10,522 nucleotides of DNA from an uncultured Roseateles sp. (GCA_946480605.1 CAMLKW010000159.1:1-10522); one strand, 5' to 3'. Positions 1-6,698 are shown, numbered from the stretch's first letter. Numbers and translations are program-made. Notes: generated by a model from the letters alone, not told the origin.

Positions 1-526
1 TGTCGGGCGCAGGCTTGTTCTTGAAGACGCGGCCGGCCATGTCGAAGGTCGAGCCGTGGCAAGGGCACAGGAAACCGCCAGCCCAGTCGTTCGGCAACGA
101 GGGTTGCGGGCCGGCAGCGAACTTGTCGCTGGGCGAGCAGCCCAGGTGGGAGCAGATGCCCACGGCGACGAAGTACTCGGGCTTGATGGAGCGGTGCGCG
201 TTCTTCGCGTACTCCGGCGTCGGGTAGGCCTTGCGATCGGAATTGGGGTCAGCCAGTTCGCCGTCATGCTTCTTCAGGGCTTCCAGCTGCTCCGGCGTGC
301 GGCGCACGATCCAGACCGGCTTGCCGCGCCATTCGACGGTCAGCTTCTCGCCGGGCTTGAGGTTGGAAATGTCCACCTCGACGGGAGCGCCGGCCGCCTT
401 GGCTCGCTCACTGGGCGCAAAGGTGCTGACGAAGGGAACGGCGGTCGCGACGCCGCCAACGGCGCCGGCGCAACTGGTCGCGATCAACCAGGTGCGTTTG
501 CCTTGGTCCACTTGCTGGTCACTCAT
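1..526 (-). CDS. petA: Ubiquinol-cytochrome c reductase Rieske iron-sulfur subunit (partial, C-terminus outside window)
   Basis: This is the Rieske [2Fe-2S] subunit of the cytochrome bc1 complex, which passes electrons from ubiquinol to cytochrome c1 on the periplasmic side of the inner membrane. The 175 visible residues start at an ATG (526-524) with a purine-rich ribosome site just upstream. Residues 9-33 form a Tat-type signal anchor (GKRTWLIA, then a hydrophobic stretch to PFV). The two Rieske boxes are intact: CSHLGC at 125-130 and CPCHGS at 154-159. By family knowledge C125, H127, C154 and H157 bind the cluster and C130-C156 form the disulfide. The family is about 195-205 residues, so roughly 20-30 C-terminal residues lie beyond base 1, where petB and petC would be expected. 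Oddity: the twin-arginine pair is Lys10-Arg11. The gene is divergent from mscL. Confidence 0.96.
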   Translation of the reverse strand, partial: MSDQQVDQGKRTWLIATSCAGAVGGVATAVPFVSTFAPSERAKAAGAPVEVDISNLKPGEKLTVEWRGKPVWIVRRTPEQLEALKKHDGELADPNSDRKAYPTPEYAKNAHRSIKPEYFVAVGICSHLGCSPSDKFAAGPQPSLPNDWAGGFLCPCHGSTFDMAGRVFKNKPAPD

Positions 527-531
527 GAGGG

Positions 532-537
532 TCCTCT
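532..537 (-). promoter_or_regulatory. Ribosome binding site of petA
   Basis: On the minus strand AGAGGA lies five bases before the petA ATG. It supports that start; no competing in-frame start gives a better signal-anchor N-terminus. Confidence 0.7.
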
Positions 538-566
538 GAAGAGACTTCTATTCGGGGCAGCCGAGG

Positions 567-572
567 ATTCTA
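567..572 (-). promoter_or_regulatory. Possible -10 element of the petA promoter
   Basis: The minus strand reads TAGAAT about 40 bases before the petA start, one base off the sigma-70 consensus TATAAT. The hexamer 17 bases upstream (GCGGAT) is not a good -35 match, so this is a weak call based on one element. The whole 527-700 interval is the shared upstream region of petA and mscL. I see no strong mscL promoter in it beyond a weak TACACT at 669-674. Confidence 0.35.
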
Positions 573-686
573 GCGGACGCCGGTTTGCGATCCGCCCGGA
601 CCCGCAACGCAGGCACCACAGGTTTACCCGCCTTCTGCCGCGCCAGGCCTCCCGTCAAGATGCCTGACTACACTTCGGCCCGTCCC

Positions 687-692
687 AAGGAG
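687..692 (+). promoter_or_regulatory. Ribosome binding site of mscL
   Basis: AAGGAG lies eight bases before the mscL ATG at 701, a near-ideal Shine-Dalgarno match that fixes the start. Confidence 0.85.
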
Positions 693-700
693 CCCTGCGC

Positions 701-1123
701 ATGAGTTTCTTTTCCGAGTTCAAGGAGTTTGCCGTCAAGGGCAACGTCATCGACCTGGCGGTCGGCGTCATCATTGGCGGCGCCTTCGGCAAGATCGTCG
801 ATTCGCTGGTGGGCGATGTGATCATGCCGGTAGTCAGCAAAATCTTCGGCGGCCTGGATTTCAGCAACTACTTCATCCCGCTGGCCGGCCAGACGGCCAC
901 GACGCTGGCCGACGCCAAGAAGGAAGGCGCCGTGCTGGCCTACGGCAGCTTCATCACCGTCTCGCTGAACTTCATGATCCTGGCCTTCGTCATCTTTCTG
1001 ATGATCAAGCAGATCAACCGCCTCAAGCGCGACGACGAGCCTGCCGCAGCACCCGCCGAGCCGCCGGCCACGCCCGAGGACATCCAGCTGCTGCGCGAAA
1101 TCCGTGACGCATTGAAGCGTTAG
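701..1123 (+). CDS. mscL: Large-conductance mechanosensitive channel MscL
   Basis: MscL is a homopentameric inner-membrane pore that opens under membrane tension and releases solutes during osmotic downshock. The 140-residue length matches the family (about 136-145). The N-terminal amphipathic helix ([14 protein letters not shown]) is followed by the pore-lining first membrane helix, about residues 15-45, with the conserved glycine/alanine-rich [19 protein letters not shown] pattern. A periplasmic loop (about 50-75) with FSNYFIPL follows, then the second membrane helix (about 83-103, [19 protein letters not shown]). The cytoplasmic tail has an Ala/Pro linker (113-123) and the terminal bundle helix [16 protein letters not shown]. 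The gene stands alone on the plus strand, divergent from petA, and ends at a strong terminator, so it is probably monocistronic. Confidence 0.98.
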   Translation: MSFFSEFKEFAVKGNVIDLAVGVIIGGAFGKIVDSLVGDVIMPVVSKIFGGLDFSNYFIPLAGQTATTLADAKKEGAVLAYGSFITVSLNFMILAFVIFLMIKQINRLKRDDEPAAAPAEPPATPEDIQLLREIRDALKR

Positions 1124-1143
1124 TCGCTTTCCTGACTGCGTGC

Positions 1144-1176
1144 GCCCGGTAAGCAATGGTTACCGGGCTTTTTTTT
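1144..1176 (+). terminator. Rho-independent terminator of mscL
   Basis: A perfect 9-bp stem (GCCCGGTAA at 1144-1152 and TTACCGGGC at 1160-1168) encloses a 7-base loop and is followed at once by eight T residues (1169-1176). It begins about 20 bases after the mscL stop and faces the plus strand. It isolates mscL from the DUF1631 gene. Confidence 0.93.
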
Positions 1177-1255
1177 GCCACGGAGTTGGCACCTGTAGAA
1201 AACCCGGACTTGTTGCCGGCGCGATACTTTCGGCGACTCCCTTGTCACTTTGTTG

Positions 1256-3664
1256 ATGAACGCGCCCGAGATACGCCTGAACCCGCACCTCGAAGCTTCG
1301 CTGACCCGCATCCGGCTGGCGGCTGAGCAGGCGGCGGAGCGCTGCGCGGAAGGCCTGGGGCTGTCGGCCCTGTCCGCCGGACAGGTCAAGCGGCGCGACG
1401 CGCTGCTGGCGGCGCAGTTCGTGTTCCGCCAGCAACAGGGCACCTTCCTGCAGCGCTTCCTGCAGAGCCTGCGGCGCCATATCACCACCGAGCAGGGCGA
1501 GGCCAGGCCCGTGACCGCGCCGCCCAAGAAGGACTGGGCCGAGCTGTCGCTGATGGACGATGACCAGGTCAACAACCTGGTCGCGGCCGACCGCATCGGC
1601 CTGGCCATCGGCCACCACTGCGAATGGGAGCTGCGCGAGGTCGACTCCTACGTCGCCGGCATCCAGGTCGGCGAGCGCAACCCGCTGCGGCCCGAACTGG
1701 TGGGCCAGGCCTTGCTGGACGCCGTGCAGGCCATCACCGACGACCCGCTGAGCCGCCAGACGCTGACCGACGAGCTGACCCGCTCGCTGGCCCAGGAGAT
1801 GCGGGCCTGCTATGGCGATATCGCCGAGCTGCTGCGCTCGCGTGGCCTGCGGCCGCAGGATTTGCGCGTGCGCGCCGCACAGGACGGCAGTTCGCGCAAC
1901 GGCCCACTCGGCGGCGCGACCCAGCCGGGCGAATTCGACTCCGGCCACGGCGCCATGTCCACGCGCGGCGGTGGTGGCGGCTACGGCTCATCAGGCCATG
2001 GCGGGCTGGGCGGCGGCTTCGGGCGCGCAGGCGGCGGCAGCCGCAGCGGCGGCCTGGGCGGATTCAGTGGCCGCGGAGGCGGTGGCGGCATGGGCCGCGT
2101 CGATCCGCAGATGATGGACCTGCTGCGCCGGCTTGCGCAGACGCCTGGTGGCTATGACAGCGGCAGCTTCGAAGGCGGGCACTCCAGCCGCATGGGGCTG
2201 GACACCCTGTCCGGCGAGCCCAGCGCCTGGGGCCAACTGCCCATCCCGGCCAACCTGATCCACCAGCACCGCGACGAACTGCGCCAGGCCGCCACCGGTC
2301 GGCTGGACCACATGGTCATCGACGTGGTGGCCGGGCTGTTCGACCAGATCCTGTCCGACCCCAAGGTGCCGCCGCAGATGGCGCGCCTGCTGGCCCGGCT
2401 GCAGTTGCCGGTGCTGCGCGTGGCGCTGGGTGACGAAACCTTCTTCTCGTCGCGCCGCCACCCGGTGCGCCAGTTTGTCAACCGCATGGCGTCCCTCGCC
2501 TGCGCCTTCGACGACTTCAGCGAAGACCCCGGCCGCGCCTTCCTCGCGCATGTCCGCGACCTGGTCCAGGACGTTGCCAGCGGCGACTTCGACCGCATGG
2601 ACGTCTACACGGCCAAGCTGGACACGCTGGAAACCTTCATTGCCGAGCAGACGCGCAGCACGCTGAAGGCCGCCGGCGACGCCGCCGCGGTCGTCGAGCG
2701 CCGCGAGACCGACCTGCGCCTGCAGCAGCGCTACGCGCTGCAACTGCAGCAGCAGCTGGCCAAGGTGCCGATGCAAGAGTTCCTGCGCAGCTTCCTGGCC
2801 GGCGTGTGGAGCCAGGCCATCGTGCTGGCGTCGCGCGAAGGCGCGCCGGAACGGGCGCTGCGCCTGCGCACGCTGGGGCGCAGCCTGGTCATGAGCGTGC
2901 AACCCAAGGGCGGCACGGCGGCGCGCGCCGACTTCCTGCGCGAGCTGCCCAACCTGATGCGCACGCTCAACGAAGGCCTGGACCTGATCCGCTGGCCCGA
3001 CGGCCCACGCAAGGACTTCTTCGGCGCGCTGCTGCCCGCCCATGCCGAGTCGCTGAAGGGCCAGGCGCCCAGCGCGCTGGACACCAACCTGCTCATCAAA
3101 CAGCTGGACCAGATCTTCGGCGTGCCGCCGCCGGCCGAGGCCGACCTGAGTAAGCCGGTGGCCGGCGAAACCCAACCGGCCGAACTGGACGTCAGCCAGC
3201 GCCTGACACCGGCCGAGGCCAAGAGCCTGGGCCTGGTGGAAGAGTCCAACGTCGACTGGAACGGCGAGGTCGACCTGGATCTGTCCGGCAACGACGCAGC
3301 CGCCGCGGCCGAGCCGATGCAGGCGGTGGACATCTCCATCGACGGCCTGCCCGCCGCCGAGGCCGCGCCCGAGCCCAGCGCCGGCGCCCAGCTGATGGAC
3401 AACATGCAGCTCGGCTTCGCCTACCAGATGCACACCGGTACAGAGTGGCAGAAGATGCGCCTGGCCCACGTCAGCGCGGGCCGCAGCTTCTTCATCTTCA
3501 CGCACGGCAACCGCCACCAGGAGACGGTGACCATGACGGCCCGCATGCTGAAGAAGCTCTGTGAGGCGGGCCGCATGCGCGCCTACGAGACCGCGCACCT
3601 GCTGGAGCGCGCCACCGCACGCACCCGCGCGCAGCTGGCCGCACTCGGCGGCAGCGGACGCTGA
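1256..3664 (+). CDS. DUF1631 domain-containing protein of unknown function
   Basis: An 802-residue, predicted soluble protein with no signal peptide or membrane helix. I recognise it as DUF1631, a family mainly of beta- and gammaproteobacteria without established function; some databases label such proteins thymidine phosphorylase, which nothing here supports. The N-terminal helical part contains DWAELSLMDDDQVNNLV near residue 93. Residues 238-280 are a low-complexity linker, 27 of 43 glycine with RGG/GFG-like pieces. A long helical middle has Gln-rich heptads (QLQQQLAK near 495). An acidic Ala/Pro linker spans about 630-715. The C-terminal domain (about 718-800, with WQKMRLAHVSAGRSFFIFTHGN) looks like a small beta-barrel with a helical end and faintly resembles PilZ. 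I chose ATG 1256 over TTG 1250; neither has a clear ribosome site. The gene is convergent with the PdxA gene, ten bases away. Family call is firm; function is open. Confidence 0.85.
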   Translation: MNAPEIRLNPHLEASLTRIRLAAEQAAERCAEGLGLSALSAGQVKRRDALLAAQFVFRQQQGTFLQRFLQSLRRHITTEQGEARPVTAPPKKDWAELSLMDDDQVNNLVAADRIGLAIGHHCEWELREVDSYVAGIQVGERNPLRPELVGQALLDAVQAITDDPLSRQTLTDELTRSLAQEMRACYGDIAELLRSRGLRPQDLRVRAAQDGSSRNGPLGGATQPGEFDSGHGAMSTRGGGGGYGSSGHGGLGGGFGRAGGGSRSGGLGGFSGRGGGGGMGRVDPQMMDLLRRLAQTPGGYDSGSFEGGHSSRMGLDTLSGEPSAWGQLPIPANLIHQHRDELRQAATGRLDHMVIDVVAGLFDQILSDPKVPPQMARLLARLQLPVLRVALGDETFFSSRRHPVRQFVNRMASLACAFDDFSEDPGRAFLAHVRDLVQDVASGDFDRMDVYTAKLDTLETFIAEQTRSTLKAAGDAAAVVERRETDLRLQQRYALQLQQQLAKVPMQEFLRSFLAGVWSQAIVLASREGAPERALRLRTLGRSLVMSVQPKGGTAARADFLRELPNLMRTLNEGLDLIRWPDGPRKDFFGALLPAHAESLKGQAPSALDTNLLIKQLDQIFGVPPPAEADLSKPVAGETQPAELDVSQRLTPAEAKSLGLVEESNVDWNGEVDLDLSGNDAAAAAEPMQAVDISIDGLPAAEAAPEPSAGAQLMDNMQLGFAYQMHTGTEWQKMRLAHVSAGRSFFIFTHGNRHQETVTMTARMLKKLCEAGRMRAYETAHLLERATARTRAQLAALGGSGR
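1967..2098 (+). repeat. Glycine/arginine-rich low-complexity segment inside the DUF1631 gene
   Basis: The coding strand carries irregular GGC/GGT/GGA runs encoding about 27 glycines in 43 residues, broken by Tyr, Phe, Ser, Arg and His. Two near-identical pieces, RGGGGGYG and RGGGGGMG, sit at either end. It lies in a flexible linker between helical regions. Confidence 0.8.
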
Positions 3665-3674
3665 GACCCGGCGC

Positions 3675-4679
3675 CTACGCGGGCGACAACCGCCGCGCCA
3701 TCGCCAGCGCCGCGGCCAGGCTGGCCGGGTCGGCAAGGCCCTGGCCGGCGATGTCGAAGGCCGTGCCGTGGTCGGGGCTGGTGCGCACGAAGGGCAGTCC
3801 CAGCGTCACGTTGACGCCCTGCTCCACGCCCAGGTACTTGACCGGGATCAGCCCGTGGTCGTGCGTCATGGCCACCACCACGTCGAACTCGCCGCGGCGG
3901 GCGCGCATGAAGACGGTGTCGGGCGCGTAGGGGCCACTGGCGTCCCAGCCCGCGGCGCGCGCATCGGCGATGGCTGGGGCGATGTGGTGGATCTCCTCGT
4001 CGCCGAACAGGCCGCCCTCGCCCGCGTGCGGGTTCAGCCCTGCGACCGCAATGCGTGGCGCGGCAAAGCCCATGCGCTGCAGCGCAGTGCCGGTGATCTG
4101 CAGCGTCTCCCGCACCGCGGCGCGGGTCACGCCGGCGATGGCGTCGCGCAGCGAGCAGTGGATGGTGACCAGCACCGTGCGCAGCTCCTCGTTGGCCAGC
4201 ATCATGCGCACCGGAGGCCCCCCGGCCAGGGCCTGCAGCATCTCCGTGTGGCCGGGGTAAGGCGAGCCCGCAGCATGCAGCGCTTCCTTGTGGATGGGTG
4301 CGGTGACCAGCGCCCGGCCGCGGCCGGCCTGGATCTCGGCCACCGCCGCCTCGATGCAGCGCGCCGCCGCCGCGCCGGCGCGGGCGTCCACCCGGCCCAG
4401 CGGCAGCGCGGCGAGCCCGCCCGTCAGGCCCGGCGGCTGCCAGACCGGCAGGCAGCGCGGCGGCACGCGGTCCAGCGCCAGCGGGCTGTCCAGTTCGGCG
4501 ACCGCCAGGCCGCCGCCCAGCCGCGCCAGCGCGGCGCGCATCACCTGCACATCGGCGACGACGACGGCGTCACGGGGCACATCAGGCGGCGCATCCGCCA
4601 GCCACAGCCGGGCCAGGATCTCGGGGCCGATGCCACAGGGGTCGCCCTGGGTCAGCAACAGCGGCAGCGCAGTGGTCAT
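3675..4679 (-). CDS. pdxA: PdxA-family 4-phospho-hydroxyacid dehydrogenase (PdxA or PdxA2-like)
   Basis: This NAD(P)-dependent, metal-requiring cytoplasmic dehydrogenase family contains PdxA (4-phosphohydroxy-L-threonine to 3-amino-2-oxopropyl phosphate, pyridoxal phosphate pathway) and PdxA2 enzymes acting on 4-phospho-D-threonate or -erythronate. At 334 residues it matches E. coli PdxA (329). Seen: the N-terminal LLTQGDPCGIGPEI, TAPIHKEAL near 127-134, GHTEML (143-148), and the three metal histidines H174 (TIHCSLRD), H218 (NPHAGEGG) and H273 (MTHDHG), spaced like E. coli H166, H211 and H266. GVNVTLGLPFVRTSPDHGTAFDIAG (from 288) completes the signature. ATG 4679 was chosen because MTTALPLLLTQGDP matches family N-termini; in-frame ATGs lie upstream and no clear ribosome site decides. 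HDHGLIPVK replaces the usual HDQGLPVLK, and the gene is not beside surA or rsmA, so a second paralogue with another substrate is plausible. Symbol is for the family. Confidence 0.85.
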   Translation of the reverse strand: MTTALPLLLTQGDPCGIGPEILARLWLADAPPDVPRDAVVVADVQVMRAALARLGGGLAVAELDSPLALDRVPPRCLPVWQPPGLTGGLAALPLGRVDARAGAAAARCIEAAVAEIQAGRGRALVTAPIHKEALHAAGSPYPGHTEMLQALAGGPPVRMMLANEELRTVLVTIHCSLRDAIAGVTRAAVRETLQITGTALQRMGFAAPRIAVAGLNPHAGEGGLFGDEEIHHIAPAIADARAAGWDASGPYAPDTVFMRARRGEFDVVVAMTHDHGLIPVKYLGVEQGVNVTLGLPFVRTSPDHGTAFDIAGQGLADPASLAAALAMARRLSPA

Positions 4680-4726
4680 GCGGCGCATTGTCGCCATGCG
4701 CAGCCGCGTGGGCCGCACGCCACGCC

Positions 4727-4767
4727 GCCTCGCAACACTCAGTCGAATGAGCGATGCGCCGCGAGGC
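4727..4767. promoter_or_regulatory. Nested inverted repeats in the divergent pdxA/PL4 intergenic region
   Basis: GCCTCGC (4727-4733) and GCGAGGC (4761-4767) are perfect inverted copies. Between them CTCA (4738-4741) and TGAG (4748-4751) form a second, smaller pair. The site lies between two divergent genes, about 50-90 bases before the pdxA start and 80-120 before the PL4 start. It could be an operator or an mRNA hairpin; chance is not excluded in such GC-rich DNA. No clear sigma-70 promoter was found in the 168-base gap. Confidence 0.3.
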
Positions 4768-4836
4768 CGCTTCCTAGACTGCCCATAACGAGCATTCCAA
4801 ACCGGACGCGGGAACGGGCCTGCAGTCCATCACACC

Positions 4837-4842
4837 AAGGAG
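4837..4842 (+). promoter_or_regulatory. Ribosome binding site of the PL4 gene
   Basis: AAGGAG lies five bases before ATG 4848. It decides the start: the open frame continues upstream across the pdxA region on the opposite strand, but only this ATG has a ribosome site and gives a signal peptide. Confidence 0.9.
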
Positions 4843-4847
4843 ACAAC

Positions 4848-6662
4848 ATGTTCGATTCCCGTCGTTGGCGACAACTCGTCGCCGGCCTCGTCACGGCCGT
4901 GCTGGCCACGGCCGCACCGCTGGCCCAGGCCGCGTTCAGCATCACCACGCGCTGGGACAGCGGCAACGCCGCCCAGCCGCAGTACGAGGTGGACACCAAT
5001 GCCGGCCTGGTCTTCAAGATCCGGGCCTACGACAACGGCGTCAGCACCCAGTCCGCCGGCGACATCTCCAGCCTGGTCTACAACGGCGTGCAGTACCAGA
5101 ACGCATCGCGCGGCTCGCAGCTGAACTCGGGCTTCGACTACCTCTACAGCAACGTCTCGGCGGTCAGCGTCAGCGCCGAGATGATCTCGTCCACCGGCGC
5201 CGCCACGCCCGCCTCGACGGCACAGAACGGCGTCGTCAGCGGCGGCAGCTACATCAAGATCACCGTCACCAGCAACAGCAGCACCGGTGGCGTGCTCAAG
5301 CACTACTACATGGCCAAGGCCGGCGAGCCGCGCATCTACATGGCCACGCACTTCACGCAGGAGCCCGACACGCTGAACCTGGTGCGCTACATCGTGCGCG
5401 TGCCGGTGGGCGTGCTGTCCAGCGGCCCGGCGGCCGGCCTGCCCGGTGGCCTGACGCCCAGCGGCAGCTGGGCGCAGGACCTGCGCGGTACCGACACCAC
5501 CATCGAGGCCGGCGACGTGTTCGGCTTCGCCTCGGGCAGCCAGGCCGGCCAGACGCGCTCCAAGCACTACGCCAACATGCGCGTGAAGGACTGGAACTTC
5601 TTCGGCGGCCGCAACAGCGCCGGCACCGTGGGCATGTGGTTCTACCGTGACAACCACGAGGGCAGCTCCGGCGGCCCGTTCTATCGCAGCCTGCTCAACC
5701 AGATCACCAGCACCGACAACGAGCTGACCTACATCGTCAACTACGGCGAGGCGCAGACCGAGGCCTACCGCCTGGGCGTGCTGAACAGCTACACGCTGAT
5801 GTTCACCAACGGCAGCACGCCCACGGCGCCGGACACCAGCTGGTTCTCGGTAATGGGCCTGCAAGGCTATGTGCCGGCTTCGGGCCGCGGCACGGTGGCC
5901 GGCGTGGGCCTGGCCGGCACGGTGGCCGGCAACACCTACACGGTCGGCTTCTCCAACAGCCAGGCGCAGTACTGGGCCGGCGCCAACCTGGCCAGCAACG
6001 GCTTCTTCAAGAGCAGCGGCATGCTGCCGGGCACCTATACGCTGAAGGTCTACAAGAACGAGCTGGCCGTCTACACCGGCAGCGTGACCGTCAACGCCGG
6101 CGGCACCACCACGCTGAACACGCTGACCATCAACGCCGACCCCGCGGCCACCGCCTCGCTGTGGCGCATCGGCAATTGGGACGGCTCGCCCGCCGAGCTG
6201 CGCAACGGCGACAAGCTGACCTGGATGCATCCCTCCGACGTGCGCATGGCCAGCTGGGCGCCCGGCAGCTTCGTCGTCGGCAGCTCGGCCAACACCGCCT
6301 TCCCGGCCTACCTGTGGAAGAGCGTCAACGACGGCCAGGTGGTGCAGTTCAACCTGAGCGCCGCGCAGGTCAAGGACTCGACCGTGCGCATCGGCATCAC
6401 CACGGCGTTCGCCAACGGCCGCCCGCGCATCACCGTCAACAACTGGACCGCGGCCAACCCGGCCGCCTCCACGCAGCCCGGCACGCGCACGCTGACGGTG
6501 GGCACCTACCGCGGCAACAACACGACCTACAGCTTCACCGTGCCCGCCAGCGCGCTGGTGGCCGGCACCAACACGATGACCATCAACGTCATCAGCGGCT
6601 CGACCGGCACCACCTACCTGAGCCCGGGCGTATCCATCGACGCGCTGGACTTCAGCCAGTGA
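4848..6662 (+). CDS. Secreted PL4-family rhamnogalacturonan lyase-like protein
   Basis: Polysaccharide lyase family 4 enzymes cut the rhamnogalacturonan I backbone of pectin by beta-elimination between rhamnose and galacturonate. The 604-residue protein begins with a signal peptide (1-28, cleavage likely after AQA) whose basic part, SRRWRQLV, is partly Tat-like. The catalytic beta-sandwich covers about 29-335 (YEVDTNAGLVFKI, GDISSLVYNGVQYQ, TRSKHYANMR with K239, SSGGPFYRSL, QTEAYRLG). A fibronectin-III-like domain follows (about 346-432), then a C-terminal carbohydrate-binding-like domain (437-604) with the PL4 hallmark IGNWDGSP...MHPSDVRM. Aligned on my recollection of the Aspergillus aculeatus enzyme, catalytic Lys150 matches K239, but catalytic His210 (in NSGH.QTE) falls on Glu301 (NYGEAQTE), and Tyr203 and Tyr205 are not kept. 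Activity or substrate may therefore differ. No other pectin genes lie in the window. Family call is strong; the reaction is inferred. Confidence 0.88.
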   Translation: MFDSRRWRQLVAGLVTAVLATAAPLAQAAFSITTRWDSGNAAQPQYEVDTNAGLVFKIRAYDNGVSTQSAGDISSLVYNGVQYQNASRGSQLNSGFDYLYSNVSAVSVSAEMISSTGAATPASTAQNGVVSGGSYIKITVTSNSSTGGVLKHYYMAKAGEPRIYMATHFTQEPDTLNLVRYIVRVPVGVLSSGPAAGLPGGLTPSGSWAQDLRGTDTTIEAGDVFGFASGSQAGQTRSKHYANMRVKDWNFFGGRNSAGTVGMWFYRDNHEGSSGGPFYRSLLNQITSTDNELTYIVNYGEAQTEAYRLGVLNSYTLMFTNGSTPTAPDTSWFSVMGLQGYVPASGRGTVAGVGLAGTVAGNTYTVGFSNSQAQYWAGANLASNGFFKSSGMLPGTYTLKVYKNELAVYTGSVTVNAGGTTTLNTLTINADPAATASLWRIGNWDGSPAELRNGDKLTWMHPSDVRMASWAPGSFVVGSSANTAFPAYLWKSVNDGQVVQFNLSAAQVKDSTVRIGITTAFANGRPRITVNNWTAANPAASTQPGTRTLTVGTYRGNNTTYSFTVPASALVAGTNTMTINVISGSTGTTYLSPGVSIDALDFSQ

Positions 6663-6668
6663 TGGCGC

Positions 6669-6698
6669 GACAACCCGGCCGGCTCAGGCCGGGTTGTC
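6669..6698. terminator. Hairpin, probable bidirectional terminator between the PL4 and NIF3 genes
   Basis: A perfect 12-bp stem (GACAACCCGGCC at 6669-6680 and GGCCGGGTTGTC at 6687-6698) with a 6-base loop lies seven bases after the PL4 stop and covers the last codons and stop of the convergent NIF3 gene. Position and strength fit a shared terminator or 3'-end stabiliser. There is no T-run on either side, so intrinsic termination is uncertain. Confidence 0.6.

Noticed and set aside
1186..1205. Sigma-54-like TGGCAC element before the DUF1631 gene
   Set aside because: The second element (TTGC-type at the fixed spacing) is missing; the sequence there is GAAAAC.
1256..3664. Thymidine phosphorylase label for the DUF1631 gene
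   Set aside because: No phosphorylase motifs are visible; the label seems to be a propagated database annotation.
1991..3736. Long open frame (about 580 codons) on the minus strand opposite the DUF1631 gene
   Set aside because: Its composition (Gln/His/Arg/Ala-rich, no recognisable domain) is typical of an antisense shadow of a high-GC gene.
3561..4847. Upstream extension of the PL4 reading frame to about 1033 residues
   Set aside because: The extension runs antisense through pdxA, has shadow composition, and would bury the signal peptide; the ribosome site at 4837-4842 marks the true start.
4830..6230. Open frame of about 466 codons opposite the PL4 gene
   Set aside because: Low-complexity Ala/Gly/Val/His product without a domain, fully antisense to a well-supported PL4 gene.
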